NCBI GenBank assembly: GCA_036563245.1
Contig: DATCMU010000044.1
Span: forward strand, 41,179 to 105,178
DNA: 64,000 bases
Source: DATCMU01 sp036563245
GTDB lineage: Bacteria > Pseudomonadota > Alphaproteobacteria > Rhizobiales > Devosiaceae
Direction: 5' to 3'
Program-made: the position numbers and the translations under genes
Shown here: positions 1 to 9,111 of the stretch, one piece after another
Layout: every line of letters begins with the position of its first letter
How positions within the stretch are numbered: position 1 is the first letter of the stretch
Notes under the pieces: model-generated
Database searches by the model: none
Told to the model about the DNA's origin: nothing
What the model saw: the letters and a program-made list of their open reading frames with translations, nothing else

Positions 1-438
1 TTGCGCCAGAAACTCGACGGAACGGCTTTCCTCGACAATTGCTATGACAATGTGGCGAGGCCTGGCGGCAACGCTACGGCGCGCCGGCTCCTGAGCGAGA
101 CAATGGATGTGGTGGACGCCAACTGGCGCGGCATAGGCGTGATCCCGAAATCGGGCTTTGCCCTGAAGCCGGCATTGGCGGCGCACGACGCGCGCCAGCG
201 TTTCGAGGCAGGGCCGGAACGCACGGGCAAGCGGATCGGGGAGATGCCACCGGGCTGCGACTGCGCGCGGGTGGTGCTGGGCAAGATCTATCCCAACCAG
301 TGCGTCTTGTTCGGCAAGGCCTGCACGCCGCGCAATCCCATTGGACCGTGCATGGTCTCGGATGAAGGGGCCTGCCGCATCTGGTGGGCTTCCGGAATCC
401 GCCCGGGCGCGGAGGCCACGGCTGACCAACGCTACTGA
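1..438 (+). CDS. hypD: HypD, hydrogenase Fe-site assembly protein (3' part only)
   Basis: The frame is open from the first base, so the gene begins outside the window; about 145 C-terminal residues remain. HypD with HypC is the scaffold on which the Fe(CN)2CO unit of [NiFe] hydrogenases is built in the cytoplasm. The fragment has the family's cysteine-rich end: C86, C88, C101, C108 (in FGKACTPRNPIGPC), C117 and C125, which include ligands of its 4Fe-4S cluster. The stop is one base before the hypF start, so the two genes are probably translationally coupled. hypC, A and B are not visible and may lie to the left. Confidence 0.93.
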   Translation: MRQKLDGTAFLDNCYDNVARPGGNATARRLLSETMDVVDANWRGIGVIPKSGFALKPALAAHDARQRFEAGPERTGKRIGEMPPGCDCARVVLGKIYPNQCVLFGKACTPRNPIGPCMVSDEGACRIWWASGIRPGAEATADQRY

Positions 439-439
439 A

Positions 440-2713
440 ATGTCGGATTCCGGGTCCGCGACCGAGGCGCGGCACATCGTTGTCGGCGGAAGGGTGCAGG
501 GCGTCGGTTTTCGGCCCTTCGTCCATCGACTTGCGAACCGCATGGGGCTGTCCGGCGAGGTGCGAAATACCTCGGGCCGCGTCGAAATCGATGTCGCGGG
601 CACGAAGGCCGCGCTCGAGGCCTTCATGGGCGCGCTGATCGAGGAGGCGCCGCCCCTGGCACGGCCAGCGCTGCTCGCCAGTGGCGCGATCCCGTTCGGC
701 GGGTGGCAGGTATTTCGCATAGTTGAGAGTTGGAATGCCGGCGATATCGACGCGCACCTGCCACCGGACCTGTTCTGCTGTCCCGATTGCCTTGCCGAGA
801 TCGCCGATCCGGCGGCACGCCGGTATCGCTATGCGTTCACCAACTGCACGCAATGCGGGCCACGCTACACCATCGTTTCGGGCCTGCCTTATGACCGGGC
901 GGCGACAAGCATGGCCGGGTTCGACATGTGTCCGGCCTGCCGGGCCGAATACGAGGATCCCGGCGACCGGCGCTTTCACGCCCAGCCGCTGGCCTGCCCG
1001 GATTGCGGCCCCCGATTGTCGTTCTGGGCGCTTGGCGCCGAGCGGTCGACCGGAGAAGCGGCGCTTGACGCGGCTCTCGCTCTGATCCGGGCCGGGGAAA
1101 TCGTTGCGGTGAAGGGGGTCGGTGGCTTCCACCTGATGTGCGACGCCTGCAATGACGCGGCGGTGACCCGCCTTCGGGCGCGCAAGCATCGGCCAGACAA
1201 GCCTCTGGCGGTGATGTTCGGGCAGGCGGGGGAAGACGGGCTGGAGGATGTTCGCCGGTTCGCCAGCCCGTCCGGGATCGAGGCGCGGATGCTGGTCTCG
1301 CCGGAGCGACCCATCGTTCTGGTCAGGACGCGCAACGGCACCCCAATCGGAGGTGACGTTGCGCCGGGGCTTGCCGAGATCGGGGCCTTCCTGCCTTACA
1401 GCCCGTTGCATCATTTGATTCTCGATGCTCTTGGGGGGCCGCTGGTCGCCACCTCGGGCAATATCAGCGGCGAGCCAGTGATTACCTCGGAGGCGGAAGC
1501 GCTGGAACGGCTCGCTGGCGTTGCCGACGGGTTCCTCGTCCATGACCGTCCGATCCTCAGGCCGGCGGATGACAGTGTGATGCGCGAGATCGCCGGTGCG
1601 CCGCGCCTGTTGCGCGCGGGACGAGGGATCGCGCCGGTTGAAATGGGCCTGCCGGGCGAACTCGACCGGCCCGTGCTCGCGGTGGGCGGGCACATGAAGG
1701 CGGCCGTCGCGCTGGGGTGGGGACGCCGCGCTCTTGTCTCGCCGCATATCGGGGAACTGGACAGCACAAGGGGGCGGGCGGTTTTCGAGCAGGTGATCGT
1801 CGACCTGCAGCACCTTTATGGCGTGAAGGCAGAGCGCATCGCGTGCGACCTGCATCCGGGCTACGCGAGCAGCAAATGGGCGCATGATCGGGGGTTGCCG
1901 CTCGTTCCGGTCCAGCACCATGTTGCCCACGCTTCGGCGTTGGACGGAGAGCATCGGGACGTCAAGGACTGGCTGGTCTTTGCCTGGGACGGGGTGGGGC
2001 TTGGACCGGACGGCACGCTTTGGGGCGGTGAGGCGTTCCATGGGGCGGCCGGGCGTTGGCGGCGTGTTGCCAGTTTCCGGCCATTCTCGGTGACGGGGGG
2101 CGACCTTGTGGGGCGGCAGCCCTGGCGGTCGGCTGCGGCACTCTGCTGGGAGACAGGCGCGGAATTCCTGCCGCAGATCGAGGGTGCGGACCTGGTGCGC
2201 GCTGCGCGCGAACGCGGCGCCAACACGATGGCGACTTCGTCGGCGGGCCGGCTGTTCGACGCCGCTGCTGCGCTGGTCCTCGGCCATCACCTTTCAAGCT
2301 TCGAGGGCCAGGGGCCGATGTTGCTGGAAGCGGCGGCAAGGGGAAACGCCGATGCAATCGAGATGCCGGTTTCACCGGATGCCGACGGCGTGCTTCGTGC
2401 CGACTGGTCGGGTCTCGTGGATGCCTTGGGCGACGAAACGCGGACGGCAGGGGAGCGGGCGGCGATGTTTCATGAAAGCATGGCCGCCGTGCTGGTCGCC
2501 AAGGTGCTGCGGCTATGCGGAACATATTCGTTCGCCGCGGTGGGGCTGACCGGCGGGGTGTTTCAAAATCGCGTGCTTTGCGAACGTGTCACCTCGCTTC
2601 TTGGCCAAGAGGGCATAGAATGCCGGTTGCCGCAGAACCTGCCCGCCAATGACGGCGGTTTGGCCTTCGGGCAGATCATTGAAGCACTCTATTGCCAGCC
2701 CACATTCGATTAG
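440..2713 (+). CDS. hypF: HypF, carbamoyltransferase for [NiFe] hydrogenase maturation
   Basis: HypF makes the thiocarbamoyl group on HypE from carbamoyl phosphate, the source of the cyanide ligands. The 757 residues show the full family layout: an acylphosphatase domain (about 10-95, GRVQGVGFRPFVHRL), two zinc fingers (C114/C117, C136/C139, C164/C167, C186/C189), a YrdC-like domain (about 205-390, ending near ATSGNISGEP) and a Kae1-like C-terminal domain with HHVAHASALDGEH. I chose the ATG at 440, one base after the hypD stop, because the acylphosphatase domain starts right behind it; an in-frame ATG at 341 would add 33 residues unlike the family. hypE follows after 18 bases. Confidence 0.96.
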   Translation: MSDSGSATEARHIVVGGRVQGVGFRPFVHRLANRMGLSGEVRNTSGRVEIDVAGTKAALEAFMGALIEEAPPLARPALLASGAIPFGGWQVFRIVESWNAGDIDAHLPPDLFCCPDCLAEIADPAARRYRYAFTNCTQCGPRYTIVSGLPYDRAATSMAGFDMCPACRAEYEDPGDRRFHAQPLACPDCGPRLSFWALGAERSTGEAALDAALALIRAGEIVAVKGVGGFHLMCDACNDAAVTRLRARKHRPDKPLAVMFGQAGEDGLEDVRRFASPSGIEARMLVSPERPIVLVRTRNGTPIGGDVAPGLAEIGAFLPYSPLHHLILDALGGPLVATSGNISGEPVITSEAEALERLAGVADGFLVHDRPILRPADDSVMREIAGAPRLLRAGRGIAPVEMGLPGELDRPVLAVGGHMKAAVALGWGRRALVSPHIGELDSTRGRAVFEQVIVDLQHLYGVKAERIACDLHPGYASSKWAHDRGLPLVPVQHHVAHASALDGEHRDVKDWLVFAWDGVGLGPDGTLWGGEAFHGAAGRWRRVASFRPFSVTGGDLVGRQPWRSAAALCWETGAEFLPQIEGADLVRAARERGANTMATSSAGRLFDAAAALVLGHHLSSFEGQGPMLLEAAARGNADAIEMPVSPDADGVLRADWSGLVDALGDETRTAGERAAMFHESMAAVLVAKVLRLCGTYSFAAVGLTGGVFQNRVLCERVTSLLGQEGIECRLPQNLPANDGGLAFGQIIEALYCQPTFD

Positions 2714-2731
2714 CCGGAAAGATCGAGATAA

Positions 2732-3742
2732 ATGCTTGAAGACACACATATTTCCCTGGCCCATGGCAATGGCGGGCGTCATATGCGCGAACTGATCGAG
2801 GAGGTCTTTGCGCGCCATCTCGCCAATCCGCGGCTCGACGTCAACGCCGACGCCGTGCCCTTCATGATCGATGCGGACGCCACCGCGTTCATCACCACGG
2901 ATGGTTTCACCGTGCAGCCGCTCGAATTTCCCGGGGGCGATATCGGGTCGCTGGCAATCAACGGCACGATCAACGACCTCGCGGTGGCCGGGGCCATTCC
3001 CCTCTATATGACGGTGAGCGCGATCATCGAGGAGGGGCTGGAGGTGGCCTTGCTCGAGCGGATCGTCAGGAGCCTTGCCGCGGCGGCGCATGCGGCAAGA
3101 GTGCAGGTGGTGGCGGGAGACACCAAGGTGGTGCCGCGCGGGCAGGGGGGTGGCCTCTATCTTACGACGACCGGGGTCGGCGCGCAGCCGCAGGGCCGCC
3201 ATTTCGGTCTCGACCGCATCCGGCCAGGCGACAAGGTGCTGGTCAGCGGGCCGGTGGGGGACCATGGCATTGCGGTGATGCTCGCGCGGGAGGAATTCGA
3301 GCTTTCAGGTTCCGTGCAATCGGATTGCGCCTCGGTCGCCGGGCTGACCAGCTCGATTGCCGATCTCGATGGCGTGCACTTCATGCGCGACCCGACACGC
3401 GGCGGGCTTGCGACCGTGGTGCACGAGATCGCGGTGGCCTGTTCGCATGAAGTGCGGCTGTTCGAGGCCAAAGTGCCGGTGCGCGACGCGGTGCGCTCGG
3501 TATGCCAGATCCTTGGCTACGATCCCTATTACCTCGCCTCGGAGGGCCGGGTGGTCGCGGTGGTGGCGCCCGGTGACGCCGACGAGGCGCTGGCGGCCTG
3601 GAAGGGCCTGCCGGACGGCGTGGACGCCGCGATCATCGGTGAAGTGAGGCAAGGCGCGGGCCGGGTGGTGCTGGAGACCGAAATCGGCGGCACGCGCATA
3701 CTCGATGAACTCGAGGACGACCCGCTGCCACGCATCTGCTGA
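2732..3742 (+). CDS. hypE: HypE, thiocyanate-forming hydrogenase maturation protein
   Basis: HypE uses ATP to dehydrate the thiocarbamoyl group placed by HypF on its C-terminal cysteine, giving thiocyanate and then a cyanide ligand for the hydrogenase iron. The 336 residues are full length for this PurM-like family. The N-terminus has AHGNGGRHMRELI and an early DGFTV motif, and the protein ends exactly in PRIC, whose last residue is the modified cysteine. It is the last gene of the rightward hyp operon and converges on the outer-membrane protein gene 12 bases away. Confidence 0.96.
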   Translation: MLEDTHISLAHGNGGRHMRELIEEVFARHLANPRLDVNADAVPFMIDADATAFITTDGFTVQPLEFPGGDIGSLAINGTINDLAVAGAIPLYMTVSAIIEEGLEVALLERIVRSLAAAAHAARVQVVAGDTKVVPRGQGGGLYLTTTGVGAQPQGRHFGLDRIRPGDKVLVSGPVGDHGIAVMLAREEFELSGSVQSDCASVAGLTSSIADLDGVHFMRDPTRGGLATVVHEIAVACSHEVRLFEAKVPVRDAVRSVCQILGYDPYYLASEGRVVAVVAPGDADEALAAWKGLPDGVDAAIIGEVRQGAGRVVLETEIGGTRILDELEDDPLPRIC

Positions 3743-3754
3743 ATTCCAGGACGT

Positions 3755-5005
3755 TCAGAAGTATTGCCTGAGCTGCATGTAGGCGGTGGTTGGCGGTTCG
3801 GCATAGGGCGCGCCGCCGCCGCTGACCGGCAATCCGCCGAATTCTGTGCCGGACGGCCCGACCGGCACCTGCACCCCGGCGATCAGGTTCAGATTGTCGT
3901 TGAGCGACCAGTTGGCCTCAGCCGCCAGATCGAGGCTTTTGTCATCGAGGTTGAGGATGACGCTGGGGGAGATGGTGAAGAGGGGTGTCCATTCCAGCGA
4001 CAGGCCCGCGGCGAGGTAGTTGCGCGAGGTGTTGAACACCTGACCGCGCGACAGCCGGTCGACAAGATCGGCGGGCAAGGCGTCGAGAGCGCTGCCGTTG
4101 GCCGCACCGAAGCCATTGTGGAAATATTCTGCGAAGAGCGTCGCGTTGCGATCGAAAATTGTCGTGGCGCCGGAGATGTTGACGAGGCCCGAGGTGCGCA
4201 GCGTGCCGTCCGGCAGGAGCGTGGGGACGAGTTCCGCGTTCCAGACCGCGCCGCCCAGTGCGCCTGACAATCCCAGCCCGGCGGTCCAGTCGCCGTGGTC
4301 GCGGGCGAGGATGGCGGTGAGGCCGATATCGCCCAGAGTGCGGTGATAATGAAGGGCAAGGGTACTGGCGTCGAGGGTGACCTGTCCGCCGGGTGTTGCC
4401 CGGCGCGGCACGGCGATGGCCTGCAGGTCCGATCCGTCGTCGAACAGCATCTGCACATAGGCCATGTCGACCCCGGGCTTGTACTCGGTGTCGACGGTCT
4501 CGGGCGCGAACGGGTCGACCAGGTCCATGGGATGAAAGACGGTGCCAGCGCCCCAGGTGAGGGCCTGCCGGCCCACGCGGGCGACGAAATTCCCCGAGGA
4601 ATAGCCAAGCGACAGGCGGTCGATCTTTTGGGTGACCAGGGCGTGGTCGGTGTTGACGATGTCCTGGGTCAGGTCGAACAGGGTCGCTGGCGGTTTCGGC
4701 GGCATCAGGGCGGCAGTGTCCCTGGCGAGCTCGACGCCGCGCCCGACGTCGGCGGAAAGCCGGTAGGCGAACGAGAAATCCCAATTGTCCCAGCGCGGCT
4801 CATACATGATGCGCAGGTCGCCCAGCACATCATTGCGGTCTTCGGCACCGAGCGAGGCGTCAAGGCTGGTGGGGTCGGTGAAGGCGCCAAGGTCAGTCAG
4901 CTCGATCCGGCCGCGCAGGTCTCCGGCATGGGCGGAGGCTGTGAGAAGCGCCAGCGCGATGGCGGCGGCAGGGGCGGTTGCGAAACTACTGGGCCGCGTC
5001 GGCAT
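3755..5005 (-). CDS. Predicted outer-membrane beta-barrel protein of the ABC/LolA-like module
   Basis: The 416-residue protein starts with a signal peptide (hydrophobic stretch ending near ASAHA, about residue 27). Many alternating strand-like segments rich in aromatics follow, and it ends in LRQYF; a terminal phenylalanine is typical of BAM-inserted barrels. I do not recognise a named family. Its start overlaps the end of the ABC ATPase gene by 20 bases, so it is the last gene of the leftward operon LolA-like/FtsX/FtsX/ATPase/barrel. By context it is the outer-membrane part of a transport or lipid-handling system. The barrel call rests on composition and ends, not on a match. Confidence 0.72.
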   Translation of the reverse strand: MPTRPSSFATAPAAAIALALLTASAHAGDLRGRIELTDLGAFTDPTSLDASLGAEDRNDVLGDLRIMYEPRWDNWDFSFAYRLSADVGRGVELARDTAALMPPKPPATLFDLTQDIVNTDHALVTQKIDRLSLGYSSGNFVARVGRQALTWGAGTVFHPMDLVDPFAPETVDTEYKPGVDMAYVQMLFDDGSDLQAIAVPRRATPGGQVTLDASTLALHYHRTLGDIGLTAILARDHGDWTAGLGLSGALGGAVWNAELVPTLLPDGTLRTSGLVNISGATTIFDRNATLFAEYFHNGFGAANGSALDALPADLVDRLSRGQVFNTSRNYLAAGLSLEWTPLFTISPSVILNLDDKSLDLAAEANWSLNDNLNLIAGVQVPVGPSGTEFGGLPVSGGGAPYAEPPTTAYMQLRQYF

Positions 5006-5693
5006 TTTCGTGCGCCTCGTCGCTGGTAATCCGTCCGTCGGTCATTTCGATATGGCGGCGCGAATGCGCCATGACCCGCGCATCATGGGTGCCGATCAGG
5101 AAGGTGATGCCGAGTGAGCGGTTGAGATCGGCCATGAGGCCCACCAGATCCTCGGCGGTTTTCGAATCGAGATTGGCGGTCGGCTCGTCGGCCAGCACGA
5201 TGGCCGGGCGGGCGACGAGGGCGCGCGCGACGGCCACTCGCTGCTGCTGGCCGCCCGAGAGATAGGCGGGCCGGCGGGTTTCCATGCCCTCAAGCCCGAC
5301 ATCGCGCAGGGCGGCGTCGGCGCGTTTGCCCCGCTCTTCAGCCGGGACGCCGAGCAGTTGCAGGATGAATTCGACGTTCTCGCGGGCCGAAAGGACCGGG
5401 ATGAGATTATAGGCCTGGAAGACGAAGCCGATCTTGTGCAGCCGCATCTCGGTCAGGCGGTTCTTGTCGAGGCCCTTGAGGGAGGTTCCGTCGACACTCA
5501 CCTCGCCAGAGCTTGGGCGATCGAGCCCGCCGATCATGTTGAGAAGCGTGGTCTTGCCCGATCCTGACGGGCCGGACAGGGTGGCGAAATCGCCCTTCTC
5601 GATATCGAGGTCGACCCCGTTGAGGGCGGGCACCTCGATGGCGCCGACGCGGTAGCGCTTCTCGACGCCGCGGCAGGACACGATGGGGCTCAT
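4986..5693 (-). CDS. ABC transporter ATPase, LolD/MacB family
   Basis: This 235-residue nucleotide-binding protein has a Walker A (GPSGSGKTT near residue 40), an LSGGQQQRVAVARAL signature and a Walker B ending in VLADEPTANLD. These are typical of LolD/MacB/FtsE-like ATPases, which drive mechanotransmission through FtsX-type permeases rather than substrate channels. I chose the ATG at 5693 because AAAGGAG lies just upstream; the longer open frame has no family-like sequence. It lies between the permease genes and the outer-membrane protein gene in one operon. The sequence does not show the substrate. Confidence 0.93.
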   Translation of the reverse strand: MSPIVSCRGVEKRYRVGAIEVPALNGVDLDIEKGDFATLSGPSGSGKTTLLNMIGGLDRPSSGEVSVDGTSLKGLDKNRLTEMRLHKIGFVFQAYNLIPVLSARENVEFILQLLGVPAEERGKRADAALRDVGLEGMETRRPAYLSGGQQQRVAVARALVARPAIVLADEPTANLDSKTAEDLVGLMADLNRSLGITFLIGTHDARVMAHSRRHIEMTDGRITSDEAHENADAAQ

Positions 5694-5709
5694 CGTTGGC
5701 GCTCCTTTC

Positions 5710-6936
5710 TCAGCTGACATAATGCATGGCCTCCACCGGATTGGCACGCGCCGCCTTTCGGGCGGGCCATAGGGCAACGGCGACACCGAGCACCCAGACC
5801 AGCGCGGACATCTCGACGAAGCGTAGAGGCGCGATGGCGGGGTAAAGGACACGTCCGGCGCCGAAGAATTCTGCGCCACGGGCGAGGAAACCCAGGTCGA
5901 CGCCGTTGTGGAACAACGCGATGGTCGCCGCCGAGGCGATCATTCCGATGATGACGCCGATGCCGATCAGAAGTGCGGATTCAAGGCTGACCTGGGCAAG
6001 GATCAGGCGCGGCCGCATGCCAAGCGCCTGCAAGAGGCCGAATTCGTGCGTGCGTTCGAACACCGCCATGAGCTGGGTGTTGACGATGCCGATGGCCATG
6101 AGCACGAACATGATCCACAGCCAGATGTAGACGAAGGCGTGCATGAAACCGTCCATGGCCGCAGCGAGGGGCGACAGTTGCATCCATGACCGCACGTCGA
6201 GCCCGGGCGCGGCGGCGGAAATCGTCCTCAGCGTCGACGCAAGGTCACTGTCGGAAGCTACGTGCAGGCTGATCTCTGAAATGCGGTCGCCGAGGCCGAG
6301 CATTTCTTGCGCCGTGGCGATGCCGGTGAAGGCGTACTGGTCTTCGATTTCCTGGTTGCCGGCATAGACCCCAACTACGTTGAAGCTCTGCTGCGCGAGG
6401 CTGCCGTCGACCGATTGCGCCATGATGATGACGCGCTTGCCCACGCGAGTCTTCAAGCGTTCGGCCAGGTGCCGGCCGAGAACGATGCCTGAATCGGAGG
6501 GTGTGGACAGATACGCGCCGCCGGCGATCTGCCTGGGGATCGAGGAGAGGGCGCGTTCGGAGTTCGGATCGGCGCCGATCAGGGTGAGGGGCAGGGTCTT
6601 GTATTCGCTCTGCACGACCGCCGGCACCCGGACGCGCGCCGCTGAGGCGTCGATCGCGGGTTGGGCGAGGGCCTGCGACAAGGCCTGGTCGGGCGGCGGC
6701 ATGGTGTGCGAGACGGTGGGATCGTCGAGATAGCCCTGGGCGTGGATCTGGGCGCTGCCGGTCAGAAGGTTGAGCGTGGTGTCGCGGCTCGATTGCGCCC
6801 AGGCCTCGAGGATCGCGGCAAAGCACAGGATGGAATAAAGGCCGACGGCGACGACGACGAGCGTGATCGCGGTGCGGCGCGGATAGCGCCAGAGATTGCG
6901 CCAGGCAAGCGGCATGAGCAGCGCAAGCGCGTTCAT
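5710..6936 (-). CDS. FtsX-family ABC permease (second of pair)
   Basis: The protein has about 408 residues with one N-terminal transmembrane segment (WRNLWRYPRRT before it), a large periplasmic MacB-like core domain and three C-terminal membrane segments of the FtsX type. It ends in KAARANPVEAMHYVS, the usual tail of this family. The ATG at 6936 overlaps the stop of the preceding permease (ATGA), so the two are translationally coupled and probably form a LolC/LolE-like heterodimer with the downstream ATPase. Longer upstream frames have no family sequence and were trimmed. Confidence 0.92.
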   Translation of the reverse strand: MNALALLMPLAWRNLWRYPRRTAITLVVVAVGLYSILCFAAILEAWAQSSRDTTLNLLTGSAQIHAQGYLDDPTVSHTMPPPDQALSQALAQPAIDASAARVRVPAVVQSEYKTLPLTLIGADPNSERALSSIPRQIAGGAYLSTPSDSGIVLGRHLAERLKTRVGKRVIIMAQSVDGSLAQQSFNVVGVYAGNQEIEDQYAFTGIATAQEMLGLGDRISEISLHVASDSDLASTLRTISAAAPGLDVRSWMQLSPLAAAMDGFMHAFVYIWLWIMFVLMAIGIVNTQLMAVFERTHEFGLLQALGMRPRLILAQVSLESALLIGIGVIIGMIASAATIALFHNGVDLGFLARGAEFFGAGRVLYPAIAPLRFVEMSALVWVLGVAVALWPARKAARANPVEAMHYVS

Positions 6937-8156
6937 CCGGCGGCTCCCATGGCTGCGACGGGTTCGAGCTTGCGGATGCGCCGTGCGGGAATGACGCCGG
7001 CAATGGCGACCGCCAGCACGATAACTGCCGGCCCGGCAAGGGCGCTGGTCAGGCTCAGGGTGGGATAGAGCCGGCCGGGCAGGCCCCATTGGGCGAAAAG
7101 GTCCTCGACGCCGCCAAAGCTCATGCCGTGGATCTGGAACCACAGGGCGATGCCGCCGCCGATCAGGATGCCGATCAGATTGCCGAGCACGGCAAGAAAA
7201 ACCAGTTCGAACCAGAGCATGCGTCCGATCAGGCCCGAGCGCATGCCGATGGCGAGCAGCATGCCGAATTCGCGGGTGCGTTCGAGGACCGACATCAGGA
7301 GCGTGTTGAGGATGATGAACACCACCACCACGACAAGACTGACATACCAGAGCATGGAGGTGGAAAAATCGAGGGTGATCGCCTGTTTCAGCGCCGGTTG
7401 CAGCGCCCCCCAGTCCTCGACGGCAAGGTTCTTGCCCTCAAGCGCCTTGCGCAGCGCGGGTAGCGCGTTCTGCACCGAAGGAAGGGATGGCCCGGCAAGG
7501 GCGATCACGTTGGCCCGGTCGCCGAGTGCGAAGGTCTCCTGGAAGCGCGACAGCGGCATTTCGGCGATCTGGCGGTCGAGGTCCGCCATCCCGGTGTGGA
7601 AGATGCCGGCAAGGGTGAGGACGTCGGCGGCGACGGTTCCGTCGACGGCCGAACCGAGCAGGGTGACCTTGTCGCCCAGCTTGAGCTTGAGGTTGCGCGC
7701 GAGCGCGTCGCCGAGGACGATGCTGTCGGTGTCGCCATTCTCAAGGTATCGGCCCTGTTTGACAGTCGTGGCGAGGGTCGAGATCTTTTGCTCGCTGGCC
7801 GGATCGACACCGACAATGGCCGATCCATAGCTGAGGTCGCCGTTTGCGAGGATGACGAAGCTCGTCGCCCGGGGGGCGGCGGCGGTGATCCCGGGTATGC
7901 CTGTGGCAGCCTTGGTGATCGCGCCTGTGTCGGCGATGGTCTTGCGGATGTCGGGGTCGTCGGCATAGCCGTGGGGCTGGACCTGGGCGAAGCCGTCGAA
8001 CAGGCGCAGGGCGTTCGCTTCCATGGTGTCATAGACGCCAAGCTGGAAGGACAGCATGAACACCAGCAGCATGGCAGCGAAGGCCATGCTGAGCAGGCTC
8101 AGCCCGGTGCGCATGGGCTGCCGCCAGAGGTTCCGCCAGGCCATTGCGACGAGCAT
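6933..8156 (-). CDS. FtsX-family ABC permease (first of pair)
   Basis: This protein of about 407 residues has the same plan as its downstream partner: WRNLWRQPMRT, an N-terminal membrane helix, a MacB-like periplasmic domain and three C-terminal helices, with RTREFGMLLAIGMR before the last ones. I set the start at 8156 (MLVAMAWRNLW), five bases after the LolA-like stop, because the conserved N-terminus begins there. Two non-identical permeases with one ATPase is the layout of LolCDE, which moves lipoproteins out of the inner membrane. The real cargo is unknown. Confidence 0.92.
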   Translation of the reverse strand: MLVAMAWRNLWRQPMRTGLSLLSMAFAAMLLVFMLSFQLGVYDTMEANALRLFDGFAQVQPHGYADDPDIRKTIADTGAITKAATGIPGITAAAPRATSFVILANGDLSYGSAIVGVDPASEQKISTLATTVKQGRYLENGDTDSIVLGDALARNLKLKLGDKVTLLGSAVDGTVAADVLTLAGIFHTGMADLDRQIAEMPLSRFQETFALGDRANVIALAGPSLPSVQNALPALRKALEGKNLAVEDWGALQPALKQAITLDFSTSMLWYVSLVVVVVFIILNTLLMSVLERTREFGMLLAIGMRSGLIGRMLWFELVFLAVLGNLIGILIGGGIALWFQIHGMSFGGVEDLFAQWGLPGRLYPTLSLTSALAGPAVIVLAVAIAGVIPARRIRKLEPVAAMGAAG

Positions 8157-8161
8157 GGCGA

Positions 8162-8932
8162 TCAGTCCCGGGGGTTCTGCAGGTTGGAAAGGGTGAAGAG
8201 GTAACCTGGCAGCGACTGGTTGAATGTCGCGTCGGTGGTGGTGATGCGCGTCCACTGGCCGGGGTTGGCGGCCGGCGTCATGGTCAGGACCAGCGGATAG
8301 ACCCGGCCGCCGATGGTGCCCACCTTGTCGGTCGTCATGGTGCGCACGGGCTTGAAATCCTGGTCGAAGAAGGTCTCCTCAAGGAACACCCCGTCGTCGC
8401 GCACCTTGGCCTGCTGCTTGCCCCAGACGACCGGTGCGCCGGGTTTGGGCGTGGCGTCGATCGTGTAGACCGTGTGGCCGCCCGATTGCGCGGTGCCCAC
8501 TATCTTGTGGGTATACTCGGTTAAAAGATCCTCGGCCTTGGACAGGTCGTTATAGGAGAAATCCGAGCCCATCCAGGATTGCGCCATCATCGAGGCGGGC
8601 AGCTTGACCACCTGGTTGAGCTTTGGATTGAATATCCAGGTCTGGTTGCCCAGCTTCAGGGTCGCGTTGCCGGCATCCTTGGCCGGAGCGGTGAAGCGCA
8701 CCAGCGCCTTGTCCTCGCCTTCCGTCCAGCCCTTCATGGTCAGGTGCCGCTCCCAGGCTGGGCGGTGGATGGTCATCTCGACCGTGGTTTCTGAGGTATT
8801 GGCGCGCCAGTTGTCGAAGGCGGCCTTGATCAGCGCGGACGCATCGGCCGCGCGCGCGGCTGAACTGGCGGACAGGGCAGCAATCACGGCAATGGCTGCA
8901 ATGGAAATCGGACGGGAAATACGGTGGCGCAT
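8162..8932 (-). CDS. LolA-like outer-membrane lipoprotein-sorting protein
   Basis: The protein has about 256 residues with a clear signal peptide (cleavage likely after AARA) followed by the periplasmic LolA-like fold typical of proteins annotated as outer membrane lipoprotein-sorting protein. Proteins of this group often occur beside FtsX permeases and are thought to carry or bind lipids in the periplasm, but none is well characterised. I chose the ATG at 8932 because GGAGG stands a few bases upstream. It is the first gene of the leftward operon and is divergent from tetR. It is distinct from housekeeping LolA, which is not in the window. Confidence 0.85.
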   Translation of the reverse strand: MRHRISRPISIAAIAVIAALSASSAARAADASALIKAAFDNWRANTSETTVEMTIHRPAWERHLTMKGWTEGEDKALVRFTAPAKDAGNATLKLGNQTWIFNPKLNQVVKLPASMMAQSWMGSDFSYNDLSKAEDLLTEYTHKIVGTAQSGGHTVYTIDATPKPGAPVVWGKQQAKVRDDGVFLEETFFDQDFKPVRTMTTDKVGTIGGRVYPLVLTMTPAANPGQWTRITTTDATFNQSLPGYLFTLSNLQNPRD

Positions 8933-9054
8933 GAAAGCCTCCGGCTTTGCGGGCGGACGAGCGAACCCCGGCATCAGCGCGCACCCGTCCCGTGATCGAA
9001 ATCATTTGCGGCCCCGACCTTGCCGGGAGTCCGAAAATGCTGTACTTCATGTGT

Positions 9055-9085
9055 GTACCAACCGGTCCACAATGCTGGTTTGTAC
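9055..9085. promoter_or_regulatory. Candidate TetR operator between lolA-like gene and tetR
   Basis: An imperfect inverted repeat, GTACCAACCGG at 9055-9065 and CTGGTTTGTAC at 9075-9085 (9 of 11 positions pair, half-site centres 20 bases apart), lies in the 179-base divergent spacer. Its size and place suit a TetR dimer site that represses both directions. No promoter could be fixed with confidence. Confidence 0.5.
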
Positions 9086-9111
9086 TCTTTGGTCCTGCTA
9101 TGGTCAAGCCC

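Noticed and set aside
74..2290. A 738-codon open frame on the minus strand
   Set aside because: It is antisense to hypF and its protein is Arg/Pro/Gly-rich without any family motif, as expected for a shadow frame in high-GC DNA.
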